Of a stretch of 64,000 nt of DNA, positions 13,101 through 19,939 are shown one piece after another; within the stretch, counting starts at the first letter, position 1, and each line of letters opens with the position of its first letter. The DNA comes from Pseudomonas mosselii (GTDB lineage Bacteria > Pseudomonadota > Gammaproteobacteria > Pseudomonadales > Pseudomonadaceae). A program made the translations under genes and the position numbers. Under the pieces are notes generated by a model. It was not told the origin of the DNA and made no database searches. It was given only the letters and a program-made list of their open reading frames with translations. The DNA is taken from the NCBI RefSeq assembly GCF_003205295.1, contig NZ_QJRP01000022.1, positions 1-64,000 on the forward strand. The letters are read 5' to 3'.

Positions 13101-16100
13101 TGGTGGGCGAGCTGCACATCGGCGGCGTCGGCGTGGCCCGTGGCTACCTGGGCCTGCCGGAACTGGACGCCGAGCGCTTCGGCGACAGCCCGTTCGTGGT
13201 CGGCGAGCGCCTGTACCGCAGCGGTGATCTGGTGCGCCGCCGCGCCGACGGCGAGCTGGAGTTCCTCGGCCGCGACGACTTCCAGGTCAAGCTGCATGGC
13301 CTGCGCATCGAACTGGGCGAGATCGAGGCCTGCCTGGCCAGTCATCCCGCCATACGTGAAGTGGCGGTGCTCCTTCGTGGCGAGCGGCTGGTCGCCTGGT
13401 TCACCGCCCATGACGATGCGCCTGGGATCGAGTCACTACGCCGGCATGCCCTGGCGCAGTTGCCGGACTACATGGTGCCGTCGGCCTATGTGGCGATGCC
13501 GGCCATGCCGCTGACCGCCAATGGCAAGCTCGACCGCCAGGCGCTGCCCGAGCCCGGCGCCGAGGCCGTGCTCAGTCGTGCCTACGAGGCGCCGCAAGGG
13601 GAAGCCGAAACCCATCTGGCGGCGCTGTGGGCCGAGCTGCTGAACGTGCCGAGGGTAGGGCGCCAGGACCACTTCTTCGAACTGGGTGGCCACTCGCTGC
13701 TGGCGGTGACCCTGATCGCCCGTCTGCGTGCCGAGGGCCTGGAGGCGGATATCCGCGTGCTGTTCGCCGAGCCGACCCTGGCCGCCCTGGCCGCGACCCT
13801 GGGCCAGCATGGCGGGACCCGGGTGCCGGCCAACCGTATTGGCGCCGACTGCCGCCGCATCACACCGGACCTGCTGGCGCTGGTGGCGCTGGAGCAGGCG
13901 GCCATCGACCGCATCGTCGCCCAGGTCCCGGGCGGCGCCGCCAACGTGCAGGACATCTACCCGCTGGGGCCGTTGCAGGCGGGGATTCTCTACCACCACC
14001 TGGCCAGCGAGGGGGATGATCCGTACCTGTTGCAGGCGCGTTTCGCCGTGGCCGACCGCGCGCGGCTGGAGGCGCTGCAGCGGGCCTTGGACCAGGTGAT
14101 CGCCCGTCACGATATCCTGCGTTCCTCGCTGTACTGGGACGGCCTCGCCGAACCCGTGCAGGTGGTGTGGCGCCAGGCATCGCTGCCGGTACAGGAGGTG
14201 GCGCCGGGGGCGCCGCAGGTCTTGCGCCTGGACCTGACCCGCGCACCCATGCTGCGCTTGCTGCACAGCCAGGACCCGGCCAGCGGGCGCATCACCGCGA
14301 CCCTGCTGTTCCACCACCTGGTCATGGACCACGTGGCCCAGGATGTGCTGCGCGCCGAACTGCAGGCCTGCCTGCTCGGCGAGCAGCGCCAGTTGCCCGC
14401 GCCGGTGCCGTACCGCAACTACATCGCCCAGGTGCTGCAAGGCGCGGGCGAGGCCGAGCACGAGGCGTTCTTCCGTGAACAGCTGGGCGACATCGACGAG
14501 CCGACCTTGCCCTATGGCCCGCATCCGCGGGCTCATCAGGGCGCCGAGGCCGAAGCCCGGATACTGCTGGACGACGGCCTGGCGCGGCACCTGCGCGAGC
14601 AGGCGCGGCTGCTGGGCGTCAGCGCCGCCAGCCTGATGCACCTGGCCTGGGGGATGGTGCTGGGGCAGTTGTCGGGGCGCGACAGCGTGGTGTTCGGCAC
14701 CGTGCTGCTCGGTCGCCTGCAGGGTGGCGAAGGCGTGGAGCGCGCCTTGGGCGTGTTCATCAACACCTTGCCGCTGCGCCTGGAGGTGGGCCGCCTGCCG
14801 GTGCGCGAGGCGCTGCTCGACACCCACCGCCGGCTCACCGGGCTGCTTGTGCACGAGCATGCGCAACTGGCCCTGGCCCAGCGTTGCAGCGCGCTGCCGG
14901 CCGGCGCGCCGCTGTTCAGCGCCTTGCTCAACTACCGACACAGTGCCACGGCCCTGGTCCGTGACAGCGCGGCCGGGCGCGCCTGGGAAGGCATCGAGCT
15001 GCTGCATGCCGAGGAACGCAGCAACTACCCGCTGGCCCTGAGCATCGACGATCTGGGCGAAGGCTTCGGCCTGACCGCGCAGTGTGCGCCGGGCCTGGAT
15101 GCGCGACGCCTGTGCGGCTATCTGCAGCAGGCCCTGGAAAACCTGGTCGAGGCCCTGACTCAGGATCCCGAACGAGGCCTGGAACGGCTGGATATCGTGC
15201 CGGCCGGGGAACGCCAGCGGTTGCTGGTGGGCTTTAACGCCACGCAACGTGATTACCCGCGAGCGTTGCCGGTGCAGCGCCTGTTCGAGCAGCAGGTGGC
15301 GCGGCACCCGCTGGCGCTGGCGGCGCGCCACGATGAACGCCAGCTCACCTATGGCGAGCTCAACGAGCAGGCCAACCGCCTGGCCCATTGGCTGATCGGC
15401 GAGGGCGTGGCGGCAGGCGATCCGGTGGCGATCCTGCTGCCGCGTTCGTTGCCCTTGCTGGTGGCGCAGCTGGCCGTGCTCAAGTGCGCGGCCATCTATG
15501 TGCCGCTGGACATCAACGCCCCGGCCGAACGCCAGGCGTTCATGGTCCAGGACTGCCAGGCCGTGGCGCTGCTGACCCTCGGCAGCCTGGCGGCGGAATG
15601 CGAGGCGCGGCGCATCGACCTGGACTGCCTGGCCCTCGACGACCAGCCGGCGCACAACCCGAACCTTGCGCAGGACGCCGACGCGGTGGCCTATGTGATG
15701 TACACCTCGGGCTCCACCGGCACGCCGAAGGGGGTGCGGGTGACCCACCGCGGCATCACCCGGCTGGTGCTGAACAACGGCTATGCCGACTTCGATGCCA
15801 GCGACCGTTTCGCCTTCGTCTCCAACCCGGCGTTCGATGCCGCCACCCTGGATGTCTGGGGCGGCCTGCTCAACGGTGGCCAGGTGCTGGTGATCGATCA
15901 CCAGACCCTGGTCGAGCCAACGCAGTTCGCCACCGCGTTGCGCCAGGGTGGCGCCAGCGTGATGTTCGTCACCACGGCGCTGTTCAACCAGTATGTGCAG
16001 CTGATCCCCGAGGCCCTGGCCGGGCTGCGGGTCCTGCTGTGCGGCGGCGAGCGCGGCGAGCCCGCCAGCTTCCGGGCGTTGCTGGCGCGGGCGCCGAACC

Positions 16101-18718
16101 TGCGCCTGGTGCACTGCTACGGGCCCACCGAGACCACCACCTTTGCCACCGCCTGCACCGTGCGGGCCGTGGCCGACGGCGCCGAGCATGTGCCGATCGG
16201 CGGCCCGATCGGCAACACCACGGCCTATGTCCTCGATGCGCACGGGCGGCTGTTGCCCGAAGGCGTGACCGGCGAGCTGTACATTGGCGGCGACGGCGTA
16301 GCGCTGGGCTACCTGAATCGCCCGCAACTGACCGCCGAGCGTTTCCTGGACGACCCGTTCGGTGCTGGGCCTGGCGCGAGGTTGTACCGCACCGGCGACC
16401 TGGCCCGCTGGCGTGATGACGGCCAGCTGGAGTGCCTGGGGCGCACCGACGACCAGGTGAAGGTCCGTGGTTTCCGTATCGAGCTGGGCGAGATCGAGCA
16501 GCACCTGGCCCAGTGCCCGGGCGTGGACGAGGTCGTGGTCATGGCCCAGCGCCTGGAGCAGGGACCGCTGCGCCTGGTGGCCTGGTACACCCGTACCGAC
16601 GCGGCCCTCGACGGCGTGGCGTTGCGCGGTTTCCTGCGCGAACGGCTGCCGGAGTACATGCTGCCAGCGGCGTTCGTCGCGCTCGAGGCGTTACCGTTGA
16701 CCAACAATGGCAAGGTCGACCGCCGGGCGCTGCCGCTGCCGGGCGCGCAGGACCTGGCCGTGACGCTGTTCGAGGCTGCGGCCACGCCCGTGGAGCAGGC
16801 GTTGGCCGCGCTGTGGGCGCAGGTGCTGGAGGTCGAGCGGGTGGGGCGGCATGACAGCTTCTTCGAACTGGGCGGGCATTCGCTGTCGGCGATCCGCCTG
16901 GTGGGCGAGATGCGCCAGGCCGGCCTGCACACGACCCTGGCGGAGCTGTTCCAGCACCCGACCATCGCCACCCTGGCACCGCGCCTGGGCGACGGTGCGC
17001 ACGAGGACGAAGGCCTGGTCACGGTGCGCGCCGCGGGCAGCCAGCCTGGACTGTTCCTGATCCACGAGTTCAGTGGCCTGGACCTGTACTTCCCGGTCCT
17101 GGGACGGCATATCGAAGGTGATTTCCCCGTCTACGGCCTGGCTGGCGTCGCCCCCGGGGAAGCGCAGCTGAACACCATGGAGTGCCTGGCGGCACGCCTG
17201 GTAGGGCGGATCCGCGCTGTGCAGCCGCACGGGCCGTATCGGCTGGCCGGCTGGTCGTTCGGCGGCGTGCTGGCCTACGAGGTGGCCGCGCAGTTGCTGG
17301 GCGCGGACGAGCCGGTGGCCTTCGTCGGCCTGATCGACACCTACGTGCCGCGCCTGAGCGACCAGGGCAAGGCACGTTGGCAAGGGCCGCACCTGCTACA
17401 AGGGCAGCTGTTGTTGCATTGCCGGGTGCACTGGCAGGCGCAGGGCGAGGCGGGGGCCGCGCAGTTGGCCGAGATCGAGGCATTGCAGCCCGGGGCGTTG
17501 ACGTTCGAAGCACTGCTTGCCCACTGCCGTGATCGCCAGCTGCTGGTGCCCGGCCTGGTCCAGGCCAGCGACGGGCAATTGCGCCACTTCTTCGAGCGTC
17601 ACCTGGCCCATGGGCATGCCCTGGCCCACTACCGGCTGGCACCGTTGCCGGTGCCGCTGCACCTGTTCGTGGCCGAGCAGCGCAGCGCCGGCATCGTCAC
17701 CGACAGCCCGACCCTGGGCTGGGCCGAGGCCTTGCCGGGGCAGGCGTTGCATTGCCTGAGCGTGCCGGGTGATCACCAGAGCATGGTGCAGGATCCGCAA
17801 GCGGCGGTGCTGGGCCAGGCCATCGCGCAGGCGTTGCAGACCGCACCTGGTGGCGTTCGGCCGACACACCAGCCGCTGCTGGCGATCCAGAGCGGCACGC
17901 CGTCCCATGTCCCGGTGTTCTGCGTGCCGGGGGCCGGCGACAGCGTGACCAGCTTTATCGGCCTGGCCGAGGCGCTGGGGCCGGATTGGCCGGTGCATGG
18001 CCTGCAGGCCCGGGGCCTGGCCGCGGGCGAGGTGCCGCACAGCACAGTGGAGGCCGCCGCCGACTGCCATGTCCGGGCCATCGAGGCGCTGTACCCCGAG
18101 GGCCCGTTGAACCTGGTCGGGCATTCGTTCGGTGGCTGGGTGGCCCACGCCATGGCGGCACGCTTGCAGGCCAAAGGGCGCGAAGTGCGCTCCCTGACCC
18201 TGGTCGACAGCGAGGCGCCGGGCGCAGGGGGCAGTTGCGGCAAGCCGTACACCTTTACCCAGGCCCTGCAGCGGCTGATCGAGTCGCTGCAACTGTCCAC
18301 CGGCAAGTCGTTGGGCATCGAACCTGCGGCCTTTGCCGAAGCCGACGATCAGGAGCAACTGCGCCAGTTGCACGCGGCCATGGTGCGGGTCGGCCTGATG
18401 CCGTCACGCTCTTCGGCGCAGGCACTCGAGGGCGTGGTGCGGACCTTCGCCACGGCCCTGCGCACGGTGTACCGTCCCGAGGGTGGGTTCAACGGCCTGG
18501 CGCGGCTGGTGCTGGTGGCTGATCCGAGTCTGGACGTCGCCGGCAACCAGCGCGAGCAGCAGGCCATGGAGGAGGGCTGGCGCGATTGGCTGCCGCAACT
18601 GGAGGTGTGGCAGGGGCCGGGTAACCATTTCAGCATCCTCAAGGTGCCGGATGTGTTCAGCCTGGCGGCGTGGTGGCATGACGGGCAGGCCCTGCATCAC
18701 GGCAGGGTGAAGCAGTAA
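4193..18718 (+). CDS. xtlC: Terminal xantholysin-type NRPS, four modules with tandem thioesterases
   Basis: A 4841-residue NRPS. The GTG start at 4193 is chosen because it overlaps the xtlB stop, has GGAG eight bases upstream and begins a TubC-like docking domain (residues 1 to about 60). The order is then C-A-T, C-A-T, C-A-T, C-A-T, TE, TE. Condensation domains 1 and 4 are dual C/E type (FHHVAMDHSALE near residue 229; FHHLVMDHV near 3372). Domains 2 and 3 are LCL type (HHIVADGWS near 1262 and 2304). Hand-read adenylation codes are DAWFLGNVVK (Leu), DAWFLGNVVK (Leu), DAWQVGVVDK (Gln-like) and DALFLGCTFK (Val/Ile-like). Carrier sites GGHSLLA/GGHSLSA lie near 1077, 2117, 3165 and 4227. The thioesterases have GWSFGG (about 4354) and GHSFGG (about 4643). 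Predicted output is L-Leu, L-Leu, D-Gln and a final aliphatic residue, then release and probable lactonisation. This matches xantholysin residues 11-14. An upstream reading-frame extension to 3047 is not used. Confidence 0.92.
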   Translation: MSINELLATLAANNVQLALKDGQLVVQGNRQALSDAALVARLREHKPALLGMLERGEYVAARQGSVEVPENRIPAGCARITPAMLSLVELDQASIDQLVEGVPGGAANVQDIYPLVPLQQGMLFHHASAGDHDPYVMQARFVFASSARVEAFAQALQGVIDRHDILRTSVHWKALETPVQVVWRQARLRVTQLAEGQLPDSGFDLTQAPLIRLQCQAAQADGQVHATLQFHHVAMDHSALEVVRHEMLAFLLGESARLGRPLPFRNHVAQALLGVGEAEHEAFFRDMLGGVDAPTLAYGLADVQGDGAALNEHALDLDLALCRELRAQARSQGVSVASLFHLAWARVLGGLTGRDQVVFGTVLMGRLQGAEATDRALGIFINTLPLRVDLDDADLASAIKATHQRLSTLMRHEHAPLALAQRCSGVAAPTPLFNALLNYRHSAASGSEAVLRAGWAGIEIVHAAEATNYPLTLSVDDFGEAFRLTLLASPEVPARRVCAYLEQTLRSLLAATPTAEVRALPMVPADEREELLETFNQTPGIEQPHGPLHRRIEAVAQAHPHALAATANDHSLTYQQLNQRGNALAHHLIGLGVRPDDRVAVFARRGLDTLIGLVAVLKAGAGYVPVDPAHPDERVRYLLDDSAPVAVLTQQALRGRLDGITVPVLALDQPDWPQRLDDPAVADLGPEHLAYVIYTSGSTGQPKGVMVEHRTLNNLVDWHCRAFDLCLGRHTSSLAGFGFDAMAWEVWPALCAGATLHLAPASEGHEDLDALLAWWRAQPLDVSFLPTPVAEYAFSHQLGHPTLRTLLIGGDRLRQFNRTQTFAVVNNYGPTETTVVASSGVVEAGGALHIGGPVDNARLYVLDAGLQPVPLGVAGELYIGGVGVARGYLGRPQLTAERFLDDPFAATPGARMYRTGDLVRWLADGTLDYLGRNDDQVKIRGVRIELGEIENRLNSLPGIGEAVVVAREDQPGQPRLVAYFTAQAGLEAPLPEVLRTQLLAHLPEYMVPVAFVALQALPLTANGKLDRRALPAPERSALFERGYVAPEGELETALAQLWAELLQVEQVGRHDHFFALGGHSLLAMRMVSQVRLRLGVELTLAELFANPELAAVAQVLASAGHSALPAIVAVPREQPLPLSFAQQRLWFLAQLEGGSQAYNVPLALGLRGSVDADALERALLCIVARHEGLRSRFVPAGDSAEVHVAATPLPGWLRRLSLAPDDLAAHLQAEATAPFDLVEGPLLRASLLRLEDQHHVLLLTLHHIVADGWSLGVLTRELGALYPAMCQGLDDPLPALAIQYGDYAVWQRRWLAGEQLQRQADYWRQALDGAPTLLSLPSDRPRPPRQDFSGASLALQLDARLGAGLRALAQRHQATLYMVLLSAWAATLARLSGQTEVVVGCPVAGRGHAELEPLVGLFVNTLALRIDTSGAPSSERLLVQVKARLLDAQAHQDLPFEQVVEIVRPARSLGHTPLFQTTLNWLATEGAAPSLAGLRLEGVAQASQVAKFDLSLSMGEQGEALVGSLEYATALFDESTVRRFAGYFERLLRAMVANDQAPLAEVELVGDFERRRLLHTFNGSTRAFPADQTLPTLIEAQVARAPQAPAAVAGDARLSYGELNQRANALAHHLIERGVGPDDRVAVVARRGLDTLVALLAVLKAGGAYVPVDPAHPDERLRYLLEDSAPVVVLAQQALLARLDGLTVPVLALDRPDWPARTDNPELPGLLASHLAYVIYTSGSTGQPKGVMVEHRTLANLVHWHCKAFELGAGEHTASVAGFGFDAMAWELWPALCAGAVLHLPPAELGNEQLDGLLAWWLEQPLKVAFLPTPVAEYAFTQGLRHPTLRTLLIGGDRLRQFTGDPGCVVVNNYGPTEATVVATSGLVLPGGALDIGRPIANARVYLLDEARQLVPFGVTGELYVGGAGVARGYLNRAQLTAERFLDDPFSEQPGARMYRTGDLARWNADGTLDYLGRNDDQVKVRGLRIELGEIEAQLLALPGVAEALVLAREDQPGQPRLVAYYIASTEAQPVGALRAALQQRLPAYMVPAALVRLDAWPLTANGKVDRRALPLPKREALASQAHEAAEGVLETALAELWCELLQLQRVGRQDRFFELGGHSLLAMRMVGQVRARLGRELSLGELFGDDRLLAVAATLAERGGEVLPVIEPTPRGQSLPLSFAQQRLWFLAQMDDASAAYHIPLGLAMRGPLDRAALERALARIIERHESLRSHFTQEGAEARVRVAPGRGGFALAWHDLRGAAQQLPELMQAEALLPFDLAHQLPVRGRLLCLEAEHHVLLLTLHHIVADGWSMGVFTQELAALYQAFSEGRDDPLPALAIQYGDYALWQRRWLAGDALQRQGEYWQQALAGAPVLLTLPTDRPRPARQDYQGDRVEIRLDRRLSEDLRALCLRHGVTPFMLFGAAWAVLLARLSGQAEVVIGTPVANRRQAEVEGLIGLFVNSLALRIDTAGLPDVGALLARVKACVSQAQDHQDLPFEQVVELLHPPRSLAHTPLYQVSLAWNGVPGEALQLGDLQLEALGGAQIFAKFDLTLSLGETADGYGGALEFATALFDRATIERHVGYLEQLLWAMAGSDQAVPAKVELLGAAERRQELVTCNASELVGGLQQPVQALFEAQVARTPQALAVQAEDGQMSYRQLNEAANRLAHQLIAQGVVADSRVAVCLARGPQLLVGLLAVLKAGGAYVPLDPGYPDERLAYMLADSAPLALLVDAGSRGRFIDSAVPRLDLGQPTWTGQSPDNPQVSGLGARHLAYVIYTSGSTGTPKGVMVEHRSLCNLVHWSSRLIAPTVEGALLHKTPVSFDASVWELFWPLCAGLRLVLARPDGQRDPAYLAALIQRQQVSVVQFVPALLQQFLALEASAACDSLTDIVCGGGELTTTLLQQVRERMPQVRLHNVYGPTEATVDCSVWTLEPWQPLPESAPPIGRPIANTRLYVLDRNGLPVPRGVVGELHIGGVGVARGYLGLPELDAERFGDSPFVVGERLYRSGDLVRRRADGELEFLGRDDFQVKLHGLRIELGEIEACLASHPAIREVAVLLRGERLVAWFTAHDDAPGIESLRRHALAQLPDYMVPSAYVAMPAMPLTANGKLDRQALPEPGAEAVLSRAYEAPQGEAETHLAALWAELLNVPRVGRQDHFFELGGHSLLAVTLIARLRAEGLEADIRVLFAEPTLAALAATLGQHGGTRVPANRIGADCRRITPDLLALVALEQAAIDRIVAQVPGGAANVQDIYPLGPLQAGILYHHLASEGDDPYLLQARFAVADRARLEALQRALDQVIARHDILRSSLYWDGLAEPVQVVWRQASLPVQEVAPGAPQVLRLDLTRAPMLRLLHSQDPASGRITATLLFHHLVMDHVAQDVLRAELQACLLGEQRQLPAPVPYRNYIAQVLQGAGEAEHEAFFREQLGDIDEPTLPYGPHPRAHQGAEAEARILLDDGLARHLREQARLLGVSAASLMHLAWGMVLGQLSGRDSVVFGTVLLGRLQGGEGVERALGVFINTLPLRLEVGRLPVREALLDTHRRLTGLLVHEHAQLALAQRCSALPAGAPLFSALLNYRHSATALVRDSAAGRAWEGIELLHAEERSNYPLALSIDDLGEGFGLTAQCAPGLDARRLCGYLQQALENLVEALTQDPERGLERLDIVPAGERQRLLVGFNATQRDYPRALPVQRLFEQQVARHPLALAARHDERQLTYGELNEQANRLAHWLIGEGVAAGDPVAILLPRSLPLLVAQLAVLKCAAIYVPLDINAPAERQAFMVQDCQAVALLTLGSLAAECEARRIDLDCLALDDQPAHNPNLAQDADAVAYVMYTSGSTGTPKGVRVTHRGITRLVLNNGYADFDASDRFAFVSNPAFDAATLDVWGGLLNGGQVLVIDHQTLVEPTQFATALRQGGASVMFVTTALFNQYVQLIPEALAGLRVLLCGGERGEPASFRALLARAPNLRLVHCYGPTETTTFATACTVRAVADGAEHVPIGGPIGNTTAYVLDAHGRLLPEGVTGELYIGGDGVALGYLNRPQLTAERFLDDPFGAGPGARLYRTGDLARWRDDGQLECLGRTDDQVKVRGFRIELGEIEQHLAQCPGVDEVVVMAQRLEQGPLRLVAWYTRTDAALDGVALRGFLRERLPEYMLPAAFVALEALPLTNNGKVDRRALPLPGAQDLAVTLFEAAATPVEQALAALWAQVLEVERVGRHDSFFELGGHSLSAIRLVGEMRQAGLHTTLAELFQHPTIATLAPRLGDGAHEDEGLVTVRAAGSQPGLFLIHEFSGLDLYFPVLGRHIEGDFPVYGLAGVAPGEAQLNTMECLAARLVGRIRAVQPHGPYRLAGWSFGGVLAYEVAAQLLGADEPVAFVGLIDTYVPRLSDQGKARWQGPHLLQGQLLLHCRVHWQAQGEAGAAQLAEIEALQPGALTFEALLAHCRDRQLLVPGLVQASDGQLRHFFERHLAHGHALAHYRLAPLPVPLHLFVAEQRSAGIVTDSPTLGWAEALPGQALHCLSVPGDHQSMVQDPQAAVLGQAIAQALQTAPGGVRPTHQPLLAIQSGTPSHVPVFCVPGAGDSVTSFIGLAEALGPDWPVHGLQARGLAAGEVPHSTVEAAADCHVRAIEALYPEGPLNLVGHSFGGWVAHAMAARLQAKGREVRSLTLVDSEAPGAGGSCGKPYTFTQALQRLIESLQLSTGKSLGIEPAAFAEADDQEQLRQLHAAMVRVGLMPSRSSAQALEGVVRTFATALRTVYRPEGGFNGLARLVLVADPSLDVAGNQREQQAMEEGWRDWLPQLEVWQGPGNHFSILKVPDVFSLAAWWHDGQALHHGRVKQ

Positions 18719-18725
18719 CACCGTC

Positions 18726-18752
18726 GTGGGCGCGGGGCATGCCCGCGCCCAC
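18726..18752. repeat. GC-rich palindrome (REP-like hairpin) between xtlC and macA
   Basis: An 11-bp perfect inverted repeat (GTGGGCGCGGG ... CCCGCGCCCAC) with a five-base loop lies eight bases after the xtlC stop. No T-run follows, so it resembles a REP core more than an intrinsic terminator. It may protect or attenuate the xtlC-macAB transcript. Confidence 0.65.
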
Positions 18753-18784
18753 GGGACCTCATCGGATTCTGGAAGAACGGTTTT

Positions 18785-19939
18785 ATGGAAAAGACGAAGT
18801 TTCGCAAGATCACCCTTGGGGTCGCCGCAGTCCTGGTCGCCGGCATCGTGCTGTACGCGGTGCAGGCCCCGGCCAAGCCGCCGCAGTACATCACCGCCAC
18901 GGTCGAGCGTGGCGACATCGAGAACGCGGTGCTGGCCACCGGCACCCTGGAGGGCATCCGCCAGGTGGATGTCGGCGCCCAGGTCTCCGGGCAGCTCAAG
19001 TCGCTGAAGGTCAAGCTCGGCGACAAGGTCAGCGAGGGCCAGTGGCTGGCCGAGATCGACCCGCTGGTGCCGAAGAACACCCTGCGCCAGGCCGAGGTCG
19101 ACGAGGAGAAACTACAGGCTGAGCGGCGCTCGGTGCAGGCCAAGCTCAAGCAGGCGAAGCGGGTCTACGAGCGTTACGAGGTGCTGCAGGACGACGAGTC
19201 GATCTCGCGCCAGGACTTCGAGAGCGCCGAGTCCGAGTTCGAGGTGCAGCAGGCCAACCTGCGCTCGCTGGACGCGCAGATCAAGAGCGCCCAGGTACAG
19301 ATCGACACCGCCAGGGTCAACCTCGGCTACACCCGCATCGTCGCGCCGATCAATGGTCATGTGGTGGGCATCGTCACCCAGGAAGGCCAGACGGTGATCT
19401 CCAACCAGCTGGCGCCGGTGATCCTCAAGCTGGCCGACCTCGACACCATGACCATCAAGGCCCAGGTGTCCGAGGCCGACGTGATCCACATCAGCCCCGG
19501 CCAGCAGGTGTATTTCACCATCCTTGGCGACGACCAGCGCTACTACGCCAAGCTGCGCGGCACCGAGCCTGCGCCGCAGAACTACCTGGAAAGCAGCGAC
19601 AAGAGCAGTGGTGCGGCCAAGCAGGCCAGTGCGGTGTTCTACAACGCGCTGTTCGAGGTGCCCAACCCCGAGCACCGCCTGCGCATCTCGATGACCGCCC
19701 AGGTGCGCATCGTCCTCGACACCGCCCAAGGCGTGCTCACCGTGCCGGTGGCGGCGCTGGGGCCGCGCGACGCCGACGGCAGTTTCCCGGTACGGGTGAT
19801 CGACGGCAAGGGCTTCGCCCAGGTGCGCAAGGTCCAGGCGGGGATCAACAACAACGTCAAGGTGCAGGTCAAGGACGGCCTGGCCGAAGGCGACCGGGTG
19901 GTGATCGGCGAGCCGGTGTCGGGCGAGGCGGGGGCGTGA
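18785..19939 (+). CDS. macA: MacA-like periplasmic adaptor of the lipopeptide exporter
   Basis: A 384-residue membrane fusion protein. It has one N-terminal membrane anchor (about residues 7-26), a biotinyl-lipoyl-like half at 60-90 (VGAQVSGQLKSLKVKLGDKV), a long charged helical hairpin at about 100-180, and the matching lipoyl half ending in a stretch that includes APINGHVVGI. Beta-barrel and membrane-proximal domains follow. Proteins of this family bridge an inner-membrane MacB-type ABC transporter and a TolC-like outer-membrane channel. Its stop overlaps the next gene, macB, and it lies just downstream of the terminal NRPS. That is the usual place for lipopeptide export genes in Pseudomonas, so export of the xtl product is the most likely role. 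The related PvdR (pyoverdine) and MacA (macrolide) proteins are alternatives that sequence alone cannot exclude. No outer-membrane channel gene is seen nearby. Confidence 0.9.
   Translation: MEKTKFRKITLGVAAVLVAGIVLYAVQAPAKPPQYITATVERGDIENAVLATGTLEGIRQVDVGAQVSGQLKSLKVKLGDKVSEGQWLAEIDPLVPKNTLRQAEVDEEKLQAERRSVQAKLKQAKRVYERYEVLQDDESISRQDFESAESEFEVQQANLRSLDAQIKSAQVQIDTARVNLGYTRIVAPINGHVVGIVTQEGQTVISNQLAPVILKLADLDTMTIKAQVSEADVIHISPGQQVYFTILGDDQRYYAKLRGTEPAPQNYLESSDKSSGAAKQASAVFYNALFEVPNPEHRLRISMTAQVRIVLDTAQGVLTVPVAALGPRDADGSFPVRVIDGKGFAQVRKVQAGINNNVKVQVKDGLAEGDRVVIGEPVSGEAGA

Noticed and set aside
18726..18752. Palindrome after xtlC as a strong intrinsic terminator
   Set aside because: No T-run follows and macAB is expected to be transcribed with the synthetases; it is better described as REP-like.
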